From assembly GCA_023230175.1 (NCBI GenBank), contig JALNXV010000167.1, positions 1 to 7,631 of the forward strand: DNA of 7,631 nucleotides. Direction: 5' to 3'. This document shows, piece by piece, positions 1 to 5,513 of the stretch. This DNA comes from Candidatus Cloacimonadota bacterium. Lineage in GTDB: Bacteria; Cloacimonadota; Cloacimonadia; Cloacimonadales; WRIO01. How positions within the stretch are numbered: position 1 is the first letter of the stretch; each line of letters opens with the position of its first letter. The position numbers and the translations under genes were made by a program. Below the pieces are notes generated by a model that saw only the letters and a list, made by a program, of their open reading frames with translations, ran no database searches and had not been told where the DNA came from.

Positions 1-251
1 GCATAATAAATCCGTTTTTGTTGTATTTTATATATGTTAGCGTATTCTGGTCGGAATTCAAACACAATTTTCTTAGGCTTAAAATTAATGTTAAATATGA
101 TTTTATCAACAAAATATAATGTTATTGATTTTTCATTTTGCTTAAGGATAAGCACGTTTGAGTTATTGAACTTAAGTTCTGACGGTAAATCAGATTCATC
201 AATAATTTTATTCAATACCTCTTTGATATCTTCTAGTAAATGTAAAATCAT
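1..251 (-). CDS. Partial unrecognised protein, 3' end outside the window
   Basis: An open frame of 83 codons starts at the ATG at 249-251 and runs off the left edge with no stop. The start is well supported: a GAGGTG ribosome binding site lies 7 nt upstream (259-264) and a good promoter lies about 45 bp upstream. The protein starts MILHLLEDIKEVLNKIIDES and is rich in Lys, Ile, Asn and Phe, with alternating hydrophobic stretches such as ITLYFVDKIIFNINF that look like beta strands. There is no signal peptide or membrane segment, and I do not recognise the family. It follows int on the same strand but has its own promoter, so it is probably a separate accessory gene. It may belong to the element or be the first host gene beyond it; no repeat of the tRNA core lies between it and int, which favours the element. 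A plus-strand frame over the same bases has no ribosome binding site and is taken as a shadow. Confidence 0.7.
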   Translation of the reverse strand, partial: MILHLLEDIKEVLNKIIDESDLPSELKFNNSNVLILKQNEKSITLYFVDKIIFNINFKPKKIVFEFRPEYANIYKIQQKRIYY

Positions 252-296
252 AATATTGCACCTCTTAAAAACTCCTGAATATTGATCAACAGTTCT

Positions 297-326
297 ATTA
301 TAGTATTAAACTTTGTATTATCACAA
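297..326 (-). promoter_or_regulatory. Sigma-A-like promoter of the left-edge gene
   Basis: On the minus strand TTGTGA (321-326) and a perfect TATAAT (297-302) are separated by 18 bp. The predicted start lies about 40 nt upstream of the ATG at 251. The promoter sits immediately after the int stop codon, so the downstream gene need not depend on int transcription. Confidence 0.6.
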
Positions 327-335
327 GTGTAATTA

Positions 336-1442
336 TTACTGGTCAGCTTTATTGTTGAATAAATCGTTAATAACATCAGCAGCTTCATTTTGCATCTCAA
401 CGAATACATGAGAATATAAATCCATAGTGATGCCAATGCTTGAATGGCCTAATCTCTGTGAAGCGATTTTTGCAGGTATATTGTTCTTAAGCATCAGAGT
501 TGCATTTGTATGCCGAAGATCATGAAATCTTATATCCGGCAGATTATTCTTTTTTAGTAGTACTTTGAATTGTTTGTTAAGCGTGTCTTGCGATATAGGT
601 GTTTTGTTTCTGCAACAGACAATATTATCAAAATCACCTTTAGTAATTTCTTGCTTGTTTTTTTCATTTTCTAAGATTTCCGTCAGTTTCTCCGGAGCTT
701 TGATAATTCTGTTACTGTCTTCAGTTTTAGGATTTGTATATATAACTTCACCTTTTAATTTGACCGCTGTCCTGCTGACAGAAATGGTCTTGCTTTCAAA
801 ATCAATATCTTTCCATCTTAGTGCTAACACTTCACCCCGGCGCAAGCCGAGAGTAATGCCTAATAATATGGGTATAAATATCTCTGAATCTTTTGCTACT
901 TCAAGTAGTTCTTTTGCCTGCTCTTCGGTTAATGACTGTGACTTATATTTTACCTTCCTTGGTAAGTCAACAAGATCAGCAACGTTCTTGCTTATTATCC
1001 TCATTTTATAAGCCTGCTCCAGAGCTTTGCGAAGTACTCTGTGAATGTAGATAACACTAGTTGGTGATAATCCATCAGTTAGCTTTTTGTTGTAAAACTT
1101 CTGTATCTGAATCGGATTCAGCATTGTTAGTTGAATATTGCCTATTCCCGGAACTATATGTTTGTATACATTATTCCTATATCCGCAGACTGTATTTATA
1201 GCAAGGTTTTTTTCCACATACTGCGTAAACCAATCATTGAGATACTCGGCAAGAGTCAGCTTTGAATTAGGAATATAATCATTGTTCTTTATTTCGTGAA
1301 GCCTGTCATTTAAGGTTTCTTGTGCTTCTCTTTTCGTAATGAATCCACTTTCCCATTTCTGCTGACGCTTGCCGTTCAGAGCTCTTCCGACATCATAAAC
1401 TATGCTATATGTTTTACCTCTTTTAATAATGCTACCCTTCAT
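336..1442 (-). CDS. int: Tyrosine recombinase / integrase of a mobile element
   Basis: This 368-residue protein is a phage/ICE-type tyrosine integrase that would catalyse site-specific integration and excision in the cytoplasm. Residues 1-50 resemble the small arm-type DNA-binding domain (KRGKTYSIVYDVG, then GFITKREAQ). Residues about 62-162 are the SAM-like core-binding domain (TLAEYLNDWF ... VADLVDLPR). Residues about 170-350 are the catalytic domain. The full catalytic set is visible: Arg201 in LGLRRGE, Lys239 in NPKTED, His307 and Arg310 in FHDLRHT, His333 in LGHSS, and the nucleophile Tyr343 in MDLYSHV. Length and domain order match Tn916/phage-type integrases, so it looks intact. An AGGAG site lies 7 nt before the ATG. 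The ATG overlaps the xis stop as ATGA, indicating translational coupling. The likely target is the tRNA-Ser gene whose 3' half is at the right end of the window; that link is inference. Confidence 0.96.
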   Translation of the reverse strand: MKGSIIKRGKTYSIVYDVGRALNGKRQQKWESGFITKREAQETLNDRLHEIKNNDYIPNSKLTLAEYLNDWFTQYVEKNLAINTVCGYRNNVYKHIVPGIGNIQLTMLNPIQIQKFYNKKLTDGLSPTSVIYIHRVLRKALEQAYKMRIISKNVADLVDLPRKVKYKSQSLTEEQAKELLEVAKDSEIFIPILLGITLGLRRGEVLALRWKDIDFESKTISVSRTAVKLKGEVIYTNPKTEDSNRIIKAPEKLTEILENEKNKQEITKGDFDNIVCCRNKTPISQDTLNKQFKVLLKKNNLPDIRFHDLRHTNATLMLKNNIPAKIASQRLGHSSIGITMDLYSHVFVEMQNEAADVINDLFNNKADQ

Positions 1443-1621
1443 GATTTTTCTCCTGCTGTTTCTCTGTTAAGCCATTTCAACAGACTTTCTTTTGGGACTA
1501 TGATTCTTTTACCGATCTTGATATTTGGTATCGTATTGCATCTTATGAGTTCATAAGTCGTAGTTATTCCCAGATTCAGAATCGTTGCTACCTCCTTTAC
1601 TGTAAATGTCAGTTTTTCCAA
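1439..1621 (-). CDS. xis: Excisionase-like MerR-type DNA-binding protein
   Basis: A 60-residue protein with a single winged helix-turn-helix of the excisionase/HTH_17 type: TFTVKEVATILNLGITTTYELI, then a wing IPNIKIGKRIIVPKESLLKWL. Such proteins bend DNA at attachment sites and steer integrases toward excision. I chose the TTG at 1619-1621 as start, because the strong GGGAGG site (1630-1635) is 8 nt from it; the in-frame GTG at 1628-1630 abuts that site and is too close. The gene begins 71 bp inside the 3' end of rep and ends with ATGA overlapping the int start, so rep, xis and int form one coupled operon. A host-type helix-turn-helix regulator is possible, but the position next to int favours excisionase. 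Confidence 0.86.
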   Translation of the reverse strand: MEKLTFTVKEVATILNLGITTTYELIRCNTIPNIKIGKRIIVPKESLLKWLNRETAGEKS

Positions 1622-2708
1622 AGTTTTCACCTCCCTTCTCTGATGTTAGTAAATCAATTTTCTCATTAATTACCTTCGCAAAATCTGAACTCTTCTTGCT
1701 GAGATAATTTCTGCCATTTTCTAAAATGTCTGCTGCAGCTGTATTTATATCATCGGTGTTTATTCTTGCAGCATATGAAGTCAGATATCCAACAACCGAA
1801 GGAAGAATAGCCTCAGCCTCAGTCTGTATTTGCCTGCTTCTCTTAATCAACGACTTGTTAGCGAAGTCATTGAATGATTCAGATATCTTCAGCCACTCAT
1901 CATTTATAGTGCTGTTTTCTATTCGAGATCTGTCATTATTGGTCAGCACTAACCATTCGGTAGTGCAGTAGTGCCATATGTTTTTTACTCTGGAGAAAAA
2001 ATCTTCAACAGTATCAATGTCATACTCTGAGAAGAAATCTCTTTTTAGCTCATACTCGATATTCCAGACGAATTTATTGTTCCATCCATAATTATTCCAA
2101 ATTTCAAAAAACCATATTTTTTTCTTTTGCTCTTTAACCTCAAGTTGTTTGTCGTATATTCTGCAATATATCAAGGAATCTCTGACACCGAAGTTTATAC
2201 CGGATATCGACCTGTTATTTTCAAATATACTTAGTTTTCGATAACTTCCTTTAAAAGCGTTCTTGTTTTCATAATTGAAATCAATCAGATCAGTATGACA
2301 GCACAGATCAGATCGGCTTATTTTTGTTGTGATTATTTTTCCGAATAGTTCTTCAATCCAACTGCATATATTCTGATATGCTGTATGCGGACTCATTGAC
2401 CATAGAGCTTCTGATTTTATATATACTTTCATAGGGAAAAAATTACTGTTAGTTGACTGGTATTGCATTAGCTTTATTTGGTATTCTGCATTGTGTAGTA
2501 TGAATGCGTATCCGTTAGCTCCATTTGGCAACACTTCAAATAGAATGCTGTTCATATTTATAGTAGCTTTTTCTGAAGATTTGTTGATCATATTTTTCTT
2601 GGCTATTTCTTTACATGCTGTCAAATTTTCGGACAACAGAGTAATAACATCATGATAATCAGATGGTTTTACGCCAAAAGATAAATAATCAATCATTGGT
2701 ATTAGCAT
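1551..2708 (-). CDS. Replication initiator of Rep_trans type (rolling-circle)
   Basis: A 385-residue protein resembling the replication initiation factor family (Rep_trans), which includes pT181-type Rep proteins and Tn916 Orf20/NicK-like relaxases. These nick one strand at an origin and start rolling-circle replication. Recognisable blocks are MIDYLSFGVKP at the N-terminus, KISRSDLCCHTD (129-140), FGVRDSLIYCRIYDK (173-187), the most telling motif, and VWNIEYELKRDFF (214-226). The tail from about 290 is helical, and the last residues are Gly/Ser/Asn-rich and encoded in DNA shared with xis. The ATG has an AAGGAG site 8 nt upstream. No helicase domain is present. The gene lies downstream of three large hairpins that may hold its origin, and it shares an operon with xis and int. 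The role could be autonomous replication after excision or mobilisation by a helper; the sequence does not decide. Confidence 0.82.
   Translation of the reverse strand: MLIPMIDYLSFGVKPSDYHDVITLLSENLTACKEIAKKNMINKSSEKATINMNSILFEVLPNGANGYAFILHNAEYQIKLMQYQSTNSNFFPMKVYIKSEALWSMSPHTAYQNICSWIEELFGKIITTKISRSDLCCHTDLIDFNYENKNAFKGSYRKLSIFENNRSISGINFGVRDSLIYCRIYDKQLEVKEQKKKIWFFEIWNNYGWNNKFVWNIEYELKRDFFSEYDIDTVEDFFSRVKNIWHYCTTEWLVLTNNDRSRIENSTINDEWLKISESFNDFANKSLIKRSRQIQTEAEAILPSVVGYLTSYAARINTDDINTAAADILENGRNYLSKKSSDFAKVINEKIDLLTSEKGGENFGKTDIYSKGGSNDSESGNNYDL
1628..1637 (-). promoter_or_regulatory. Ribosome binding site of xis, embedded in rep
   Basis: On the minus strand the bases read AAGGGAGGTG. The GGGAGG core is 8 nt from the TTG at 1621 but touches the in-frame GTG, so it decides for the TTG start. 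The same bases encode Glu-Lys-Gly-Gly near the C-terminus of Rep, so the site is constrained in two ways. Confidence 0.65.
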
Positions 2709-2733
2709 TATTTTTACTCCTTTCTTGTGTTGC

Positions 2734-2762
2734 GACCTGCTCTATTAGTAAGGTTGCAGGTC
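2734..2762. repeat. Inverted repeat 1 next to the rep start, possible nick hairpin
   Basis: GACCTGC (2734-2740) and GCAGGTC (2756-2762) form a perfect 7-bp stem with a 15-nt loop. On the minus strand the loop contains ACTAATAG, which resembles the CTCTAATAG core recalled for the pT181-family nick site. It ends 25 bp before the rep start codon. It could be the Rep nick site or a hairpin controlling rep translation. There is no T-run after it on either strand, so it is not a standard terminator. Confidence 0.5.
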
Positions 2763-2788
2763 TGACTTCGCTCGTCATCTGGTGCCTT

Positions 2789-2905
2789 GCGCGGAGAGCC
2801 TAACATACGGAGCCTTCTCATTGTAAATGTACTCCAAAATTCCTGCGGAATTTCGAAGCCTCACATTGACAACGAGCCTCTTCCGTATGTATTAAGGCAC
2901 CGCGC
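2789..2905. repeat. Inverted repeat 2, a 117-nt imperfect palindrome
   Basis: The arms pair in four blocks. GCGCGG (2789-2794) pairs with CCGCGC (2900-2905). ACATACGGA (2803-2811) pairs perfectly with TCCGTATGT (2882-2890). TCATTGTAAATGT (2818-2830) pairs with ACATTGACAACGA (2863-2875), with 2 mismatches in 13. AAATTCC (2837-2843) pairs with GGAATTT (2847-2853) around a TGC loop. Internal loops are of similar size on both sides. An alternative outer stem, GGTGCCTT (2781-2788) with AAGGCACC (2894-2901), overlaps and excludes the GCGCGG pairing. Such a long folded structure suits an origin or a structured leader RNA of rep. Confidence 0.7.
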
Positions 2906-2930
2906 TGTCACGCTTACTTCCTCGCTCGAT

Positions 2931-3006
2931 CAGTTGTTATGCATTACTGATGCCGGACTGCTTTCTCGAATTACGAGAATTCGCAGCTTCCGGCAAACCG
3001 CAACTG
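2931..3006. repeat. Inverted repeat 3, a nested hairpin
   Basis: CAGTTG (2931-2936) pairs with CAACTG (3001-3006). TGCCGGA (2951-2957) pairs with TCCGGCA (2989-2995), directly followed by CTGC (2958-2961) with GCAG (2983-2986) across a 2-nt bulge. TTCTCG (2963-2968) pairs with CGAGAA (2974-2979) around a 5-nt AATTA loop. The inner part (2951-2995) is a strong compact hairpin. No T-run follows on either strand. It lies between the leftward promoter and rep, so it would form in the leader transcript, or in single-stranded DNA during rolling-circle replication. Confidence 0.65.
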
Positions 3007-3035
3007 CAACAAATCAGTTAATTCAAATATCAAAT

Positions 3036-3072
3036 AACTATTTAGTTATAATATATAGCACACTAAATAGTT
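3036..3072. promoter_or_regulatory. Paired operator for the element repressor
   Basis: AACTATTTAGT (3036-3046) and ACTAAATAGTT (3062-3072) are an 11-bp perfect inverted repeat separated by 15 bp. The right copy lies between the -35 and -10 boxes of the leftward rep promoter, and the left copy lies just downstream of the -10. A protein bound to both would block that promoter. The divergently encoded repressor at 3144 is the obvious ligand, by analogy with phage immunity regions; binding itself is inferred. Confidence 0.62.
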
Positions 3073-3078
3073 TGTCAA
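3050..3078 (-). promoter_or_regulatory. Promoter of the rep-xis-int operon
   Basis: On the minus strand there is a consensus TTGACA (3073-3078), a 17-bp spacer and TATATT (3050-3055). The predicted start near 3043 gives a leader of about 335 nt before rep, which carries all three inverted repeats. Both operator copies overlap or adjoin it, so it is probably repressed in the integrated state. Confidence 0.68.
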
Positions 3079-3083
3079 CACGC

Positions 3084-3110
3084 TTGCTTAAATAATTATT
3101 TTGTTATACT
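3084..3110 (+). promoter_or_regulatory. Extended -10 promoter of the repressor gene
   Basis: TGTTATACT (3102-3110) is an extended -10 element (TGn plus TATACT). A weak -35 candidate, TTGCTT (3084-3089), is at a short 15-bp spacing. The predicted start is about 25 bp before the repressor ATG. It lies back to back with the rep promoter and outside the operator pair, so the repressor may still be made while rep is shut off. Confidence 0.5.
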
Positions 3111-3143
3111 ATGGTGGATATCAACAAGAAATGAGGTTTTGAT

Positions 3144-3926
3144 ATGCCATACGCAAAATTGTTGAATAATCTGATAGAATCAAGCAAATTATCAGTAAAG
3201 GAAATTGTTGCCAGGTGTAAAGAGCATGGTGTTAACATTACAGCTTCTTATATCAGCATGCTCAGGAACCCGGATAACAATAAAATTCCTTCAGATGAAG
3301 TATCAAGAGCACTTGCTAAGGCTTGTGAAGCTGAGTATGAAGAGTCACTTGTAATTGAAGGGTACATTGATAAAGCCCCTAAGGAGTTTAAAGAATTTCT
3401 TGATGAATATCGAGAGATACTAATTCAATCATTACTGATTCTTTTTTCAAATCAGATTACAAAAAGTGATATGAAGATGTTAGCTGAAAGAATGAAAGAG
3501 CTACCAATTTCAGATTTGATTCTTCAATCAAAAACCTTAACCAGTGGCGTTGACTTCGAAAAAGCAGCTGACAGCATTAATGTTAATATGAGCATCACAG
3601 ATGATATGTCTAAAACATTTATTGAGCTAAAAGAACCGGAAGGGTTCATTATTGAAGATGATTCTATGTTTCCGATAATTAGATCCGGAAGTAAAGTAAA
3701 TCCATTGGCATTGCCATTGAATGATTACAAAGATGGTGATATACTGCTTGTAGTTGTTAAAGGATCAAAGAAACCAATATGCAGAAAATGCATGTTTCCG
3801 GATTCTTCAAGAGAAAAGATAACATTGATGGCCTATAATCAAAAAATTCAAACTGAAACTTACAGAATTGATGAAGTTAAGATATTAGGAAAGGTAAAAA
3901 GGATTATTACTGATATTTTTACATAA
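3144..3926 (+). CDS. XRE/LexA-S24-like repressor of the element
   Basis: A 260-residue CI-like regulator. Residues about 1-65 form an XRE-like DNA-binding domain (LSVKEIVARCKEHGVNITAS, then YISMLRNPDNNKIPS). Residues about 75-160 are a helical linker. Residues about 165-255 resemble the LexA/peptidase S24 fold, with the nucleophile Ser174 in EDDSMFP, then DGDILLVVVKG and a final KILGKVKRII strand. I cannot confidently assign the catalytic Lys (candidates 206-215), and there is no obvious Ala-Gly cleavage pair before Ser174, so self-cleavage is uncertain. The ATG has a GAGG site about 7 nt upstream (AATGAGGTTTTGAT). It is transcribed divergently from rep-xis-int across paired operators, the standard layout of an immunity repressor. 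A broken copy of its C-terminal coding region occurs at 6453-6530. Confidence 0.88.
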   Translation: MPYAKLLNNLIESSKLSVKEIVARCKEHGVNITASYISMLRNPDNNKIPSDEVSRALAKACEAEYEESLVIEGYIDKAPKEFKEFLDEYREILIQSLLILFSNQITKSDMKMLAERMKELPISDLILQSKTLTSGVDFEKAADSINVNMSITDDMSKTFIELKEPEGFIIEDDSMFPIIRSGSKVNPLALPLNDYKDGDILLVVVKGSKKPICRKCMFPDSSREKITLMAYNQKIQTETYRIDEVKILGKVKRIITDIFT

Positions 3927-3932
3927 ATCTTT

Positions 3933-3955
3933 GTATTATTAAGCGTTATTAATAC
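3933..3955. repeat. AT-rich inverted repeat after the repressor, possible terminator
   Basis: GTATTATTAA (3933-3942) and TTATTAATAC (3946-3955) match at 9 of 10 pairs around a GCG loop, 7 nt after the repressor stop. The stem is AT-rich and lacks a clean T-run, so it is a weak terminator at best; an operator for the cargo genes is an alternative. Confidence 0.3.
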
Positions 3956-4021
3956 TTAGCATAATTTCAACCAAAATAACTCTATATGATCTAAACAATT
4001 ATATAAATGTGGGTGAAGAGA

Positions 4022-5428
4022 ATGGATGATTTTGAGAAAAAAAACAACTCTGATTTTAAATTACAACGTGTTGAGATTGGACAAATATACTATTATGATG
4101 ATGACGATAACAGATTATTTAATGCAGAATTGAGTCTTTTTGGAAAGACATGTCTAATAGATTCTTTTACTGAGTATATGCAATCATACAAGCATATAAG
4201 AGTCACATCTGATAAGTTTTCATATAGGTTGATTAGAGTTGAAGATGGACTTATCGTAATTGAACTTGGTAGTGCGATAATTCATTGTGCTTATGATTCA
4301 TATTTAGAAATAGTTAATTACAATAATAGAATTAACTCGGTTGATATTATGGAATGTGATAAGCTGGCAAATGAAATTGTTGAGCTGGTAAACAAATACA
4401 GAACAAATGATGATGTGATTTTGATGCTTAACAATTTTTATGACGCCATACCAAGGTATATTTTCTTAAATACTATTTTTGTTATTCAAGTTGAAGCCTG
4501 CATTGTCAACGATTACAGTAACTCGGGGTATATGCCTTTTTTATTATCAGATGAAATTGATAGAGCAACCTATTCAAAAATTGTAACTAACAAAATAGGT
4601 AACAAGTCGTATGAAAGTATTTTAACCGATAATGAAGATACAATAAAACCTTACTATAATAATGATTTTAAAAATCTCGTTGATTTAATGAAGGAAATCA
4701 TTGGAGTTGATTCAGTTAAATCAACATATTTCGTTTATTTAATGCTTCAAGAAATCAGTAAAGAAAATGCGATTTCAATATGGGTGGAAAACCATTCAAG
4801 CTCTTTTGCTGATATATTATTTATCAGTATAGAGGACGCAGTTGATAGATTTTTTGATATTGATACAATTGAGCATGATAATATTGAGACTGCAGCTACA
4901 TTTGTTTATTTTCTAATGAAGAATAATAAATTTAAGAATAATCATAATTTCATCAAGTGCTACAATGAATTTTTAGAAATATATGTAGTCGCAGAAAAAA
5001 AATATAATGCCAAGCAGCTTAAGAATAGATTGCTTAAGAAGCCAAATAGCATAGATGCTAAAAAAATAGTATCTATTGACGATATTGATGTTATGAACGG
5101 AACAGAATTTGAACTATTCATTTCGCTTTTGTTTTCTAAAATGCAGTATTCTACTCTTGTTACAAAACATTCAGGTGACCAAGGTATTGATGTTATTGCC
5201 GAAAAAAATGGAACTAGAATGGGTATTCAGGCTAAATGTTATTCTTGTTCTGTAGGTAATTCTGCAATTCAAGAAGCAGTAGCAGGGAAAAATTATTATA
5301 AGTTAGATAAAGTTTTAGTTGTGACAAACAATTACTTCACTAATTCAGCAAAAGAGTTAGCATACTCCAATGACGTTATCCTCTGGAATCGTGATAAATT
5401 GAAAGAAAAAATCTTAATAATTCAGTAA
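4022..5428 (+). CDS. Mrr-type restriction endonuclease-like protein with unknown N-terminus
   Basis: A 468-residue protein. From about residue 355 it carries an Mrr_cat PD-(D/E)xK nuclease domain: the entry helix MNGTEFELF (358-366), the core KHSGDQGIDVIAEKNG (382-397), then IQAKCY (402-407) with Asp390, Gln403 and Lys405 as likely catalytic residues. It continues with VGNSAIQEAVAGKNYY, KVLVVTNNYFT and VILWNRDKL, all typical of this family. Such domains cut DNA in modification-dependent restriction and other defence systems. Residues 1-350 are acidic, Asn/Asp-rich and helical in the second half, with no family I recognise; they may sense a target or partner. I chose the ATG at 4022 because GGGTGAAGAG (4011-4020) precedes it; an in-frame ATG at 4007 has no ribosome binding site. 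It is first of three AT-rich cargo genes and no methyltransferase is nearby, which suits a type IV-like or abortive role. Confidence 0.85.
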   Translation: MDDFEKKNNSDFKLQRVEIGQIYYYDDDDNRLFNAELSLFGKTCLIDSFTEYMQSYKHIRVTSDKFSYRLIRVEDGLIVIELGSAIIHCAYDSYLEIVNYNNRINSVDIMECDKLANEIVELVNKYRTNDDVILMLNNFYDAIPRYIFLNTIFVIQVEACIVNDYSNSGYMPFLLSDEIDRATYSKIVTNKIGNKSYESILTDNEDTIKPYYNNDFKNLVDLMKEIIGVDSVKSTYFVYLMLQEISKENAISIWVENHSSSFADILFISIEDAVDRFFDIDTIEHDNIETAATFVYFLMKNNKFKNNHNFIKCYNEFLEIYVVAEKKYNAKQLKNRLLKKPNSIDAKKIVSIDDIDVMNGTEFELFISLLFSKMQYSTLVTKHSGDQGIDVIAEKNGTRMGIQAKCYSCSVGNSAIQEAVAGKNYYKLDKVLVVTNNYFTNSAKELAYSNDVILWNRDKLKEKILIIQ

Positions 5429-5513
5429 TAGCTTCAAGTATTTAGCGTATTCAATCAAATGAGATTTAGGGTTATAAATGAGTATGAGTAGTAGAGCATG
5501 AAAGGAATATAAA

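Larger units (their letters stand above)
2709..3143. other. Divergent control region and probable replication origin
   Basis: This 435-bp gene-free stretch separates rep (leftward) from the repressor (rightward). The left 300 bp are visibly richer in GC than the surroundings and hold three inverted repeats. The right 110 bp are very AT-rich and hold two divergent promoters and an operator pair. Rolling-circle origins (dso) commonly sit just upstream of or inside rep and contain hairpins that Rep binds and nicks, so an origin here is a reasonable inference. A 102-codon plus-strand frame crosses it from a TTG with no ribosome binding site, passing through both big palindromes; I do not count it as a gene. 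Confidence 0.55.

Noticed and set aside
34..285. 83-codon plus-strand frame at the left edge
   Set aside because: It overlaps the minus-strand partial gene, which has a strong ribosome binding site and a TATAAT promoter; the plus frame has neither.
291..298. AGTTCTAT region with GAACTGTT on the minus strand, matching eight bases of the tRNA variable arm
   Set aside because: Only eight bases match and the orientation is inverted, which does not fit a direct-repeat attachment site.
565..1011. 148-codon plus-strand frame inside int
   Set aside because: It is antisense to the conserved catalytic domain of the integrase and has no ribosome binding site; a hydrophobic shadow.
2787..3095. 102-codon plus-strand frame across the hairpin region
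   Set aside because: It starts at a TTG without a ribosome binding site, runs through both large palindromes and the operators, and its product has no recognisable features.
2709..3143. CRISPR array or tandem iterons
   Set aside because: The repeats are inverted rather than regularly spaced direct repeats; only a short CTCGCTCG-like string recurs.
5381..5393. CTCTGGAATCGTG resembling the tRNA core CTCTGGAAATCGTG
   Set aside because: It differs by one missing base and lies within the conserved VILWNRDKL codons of the nuclease gene, so a chance match is the simpler explanation.
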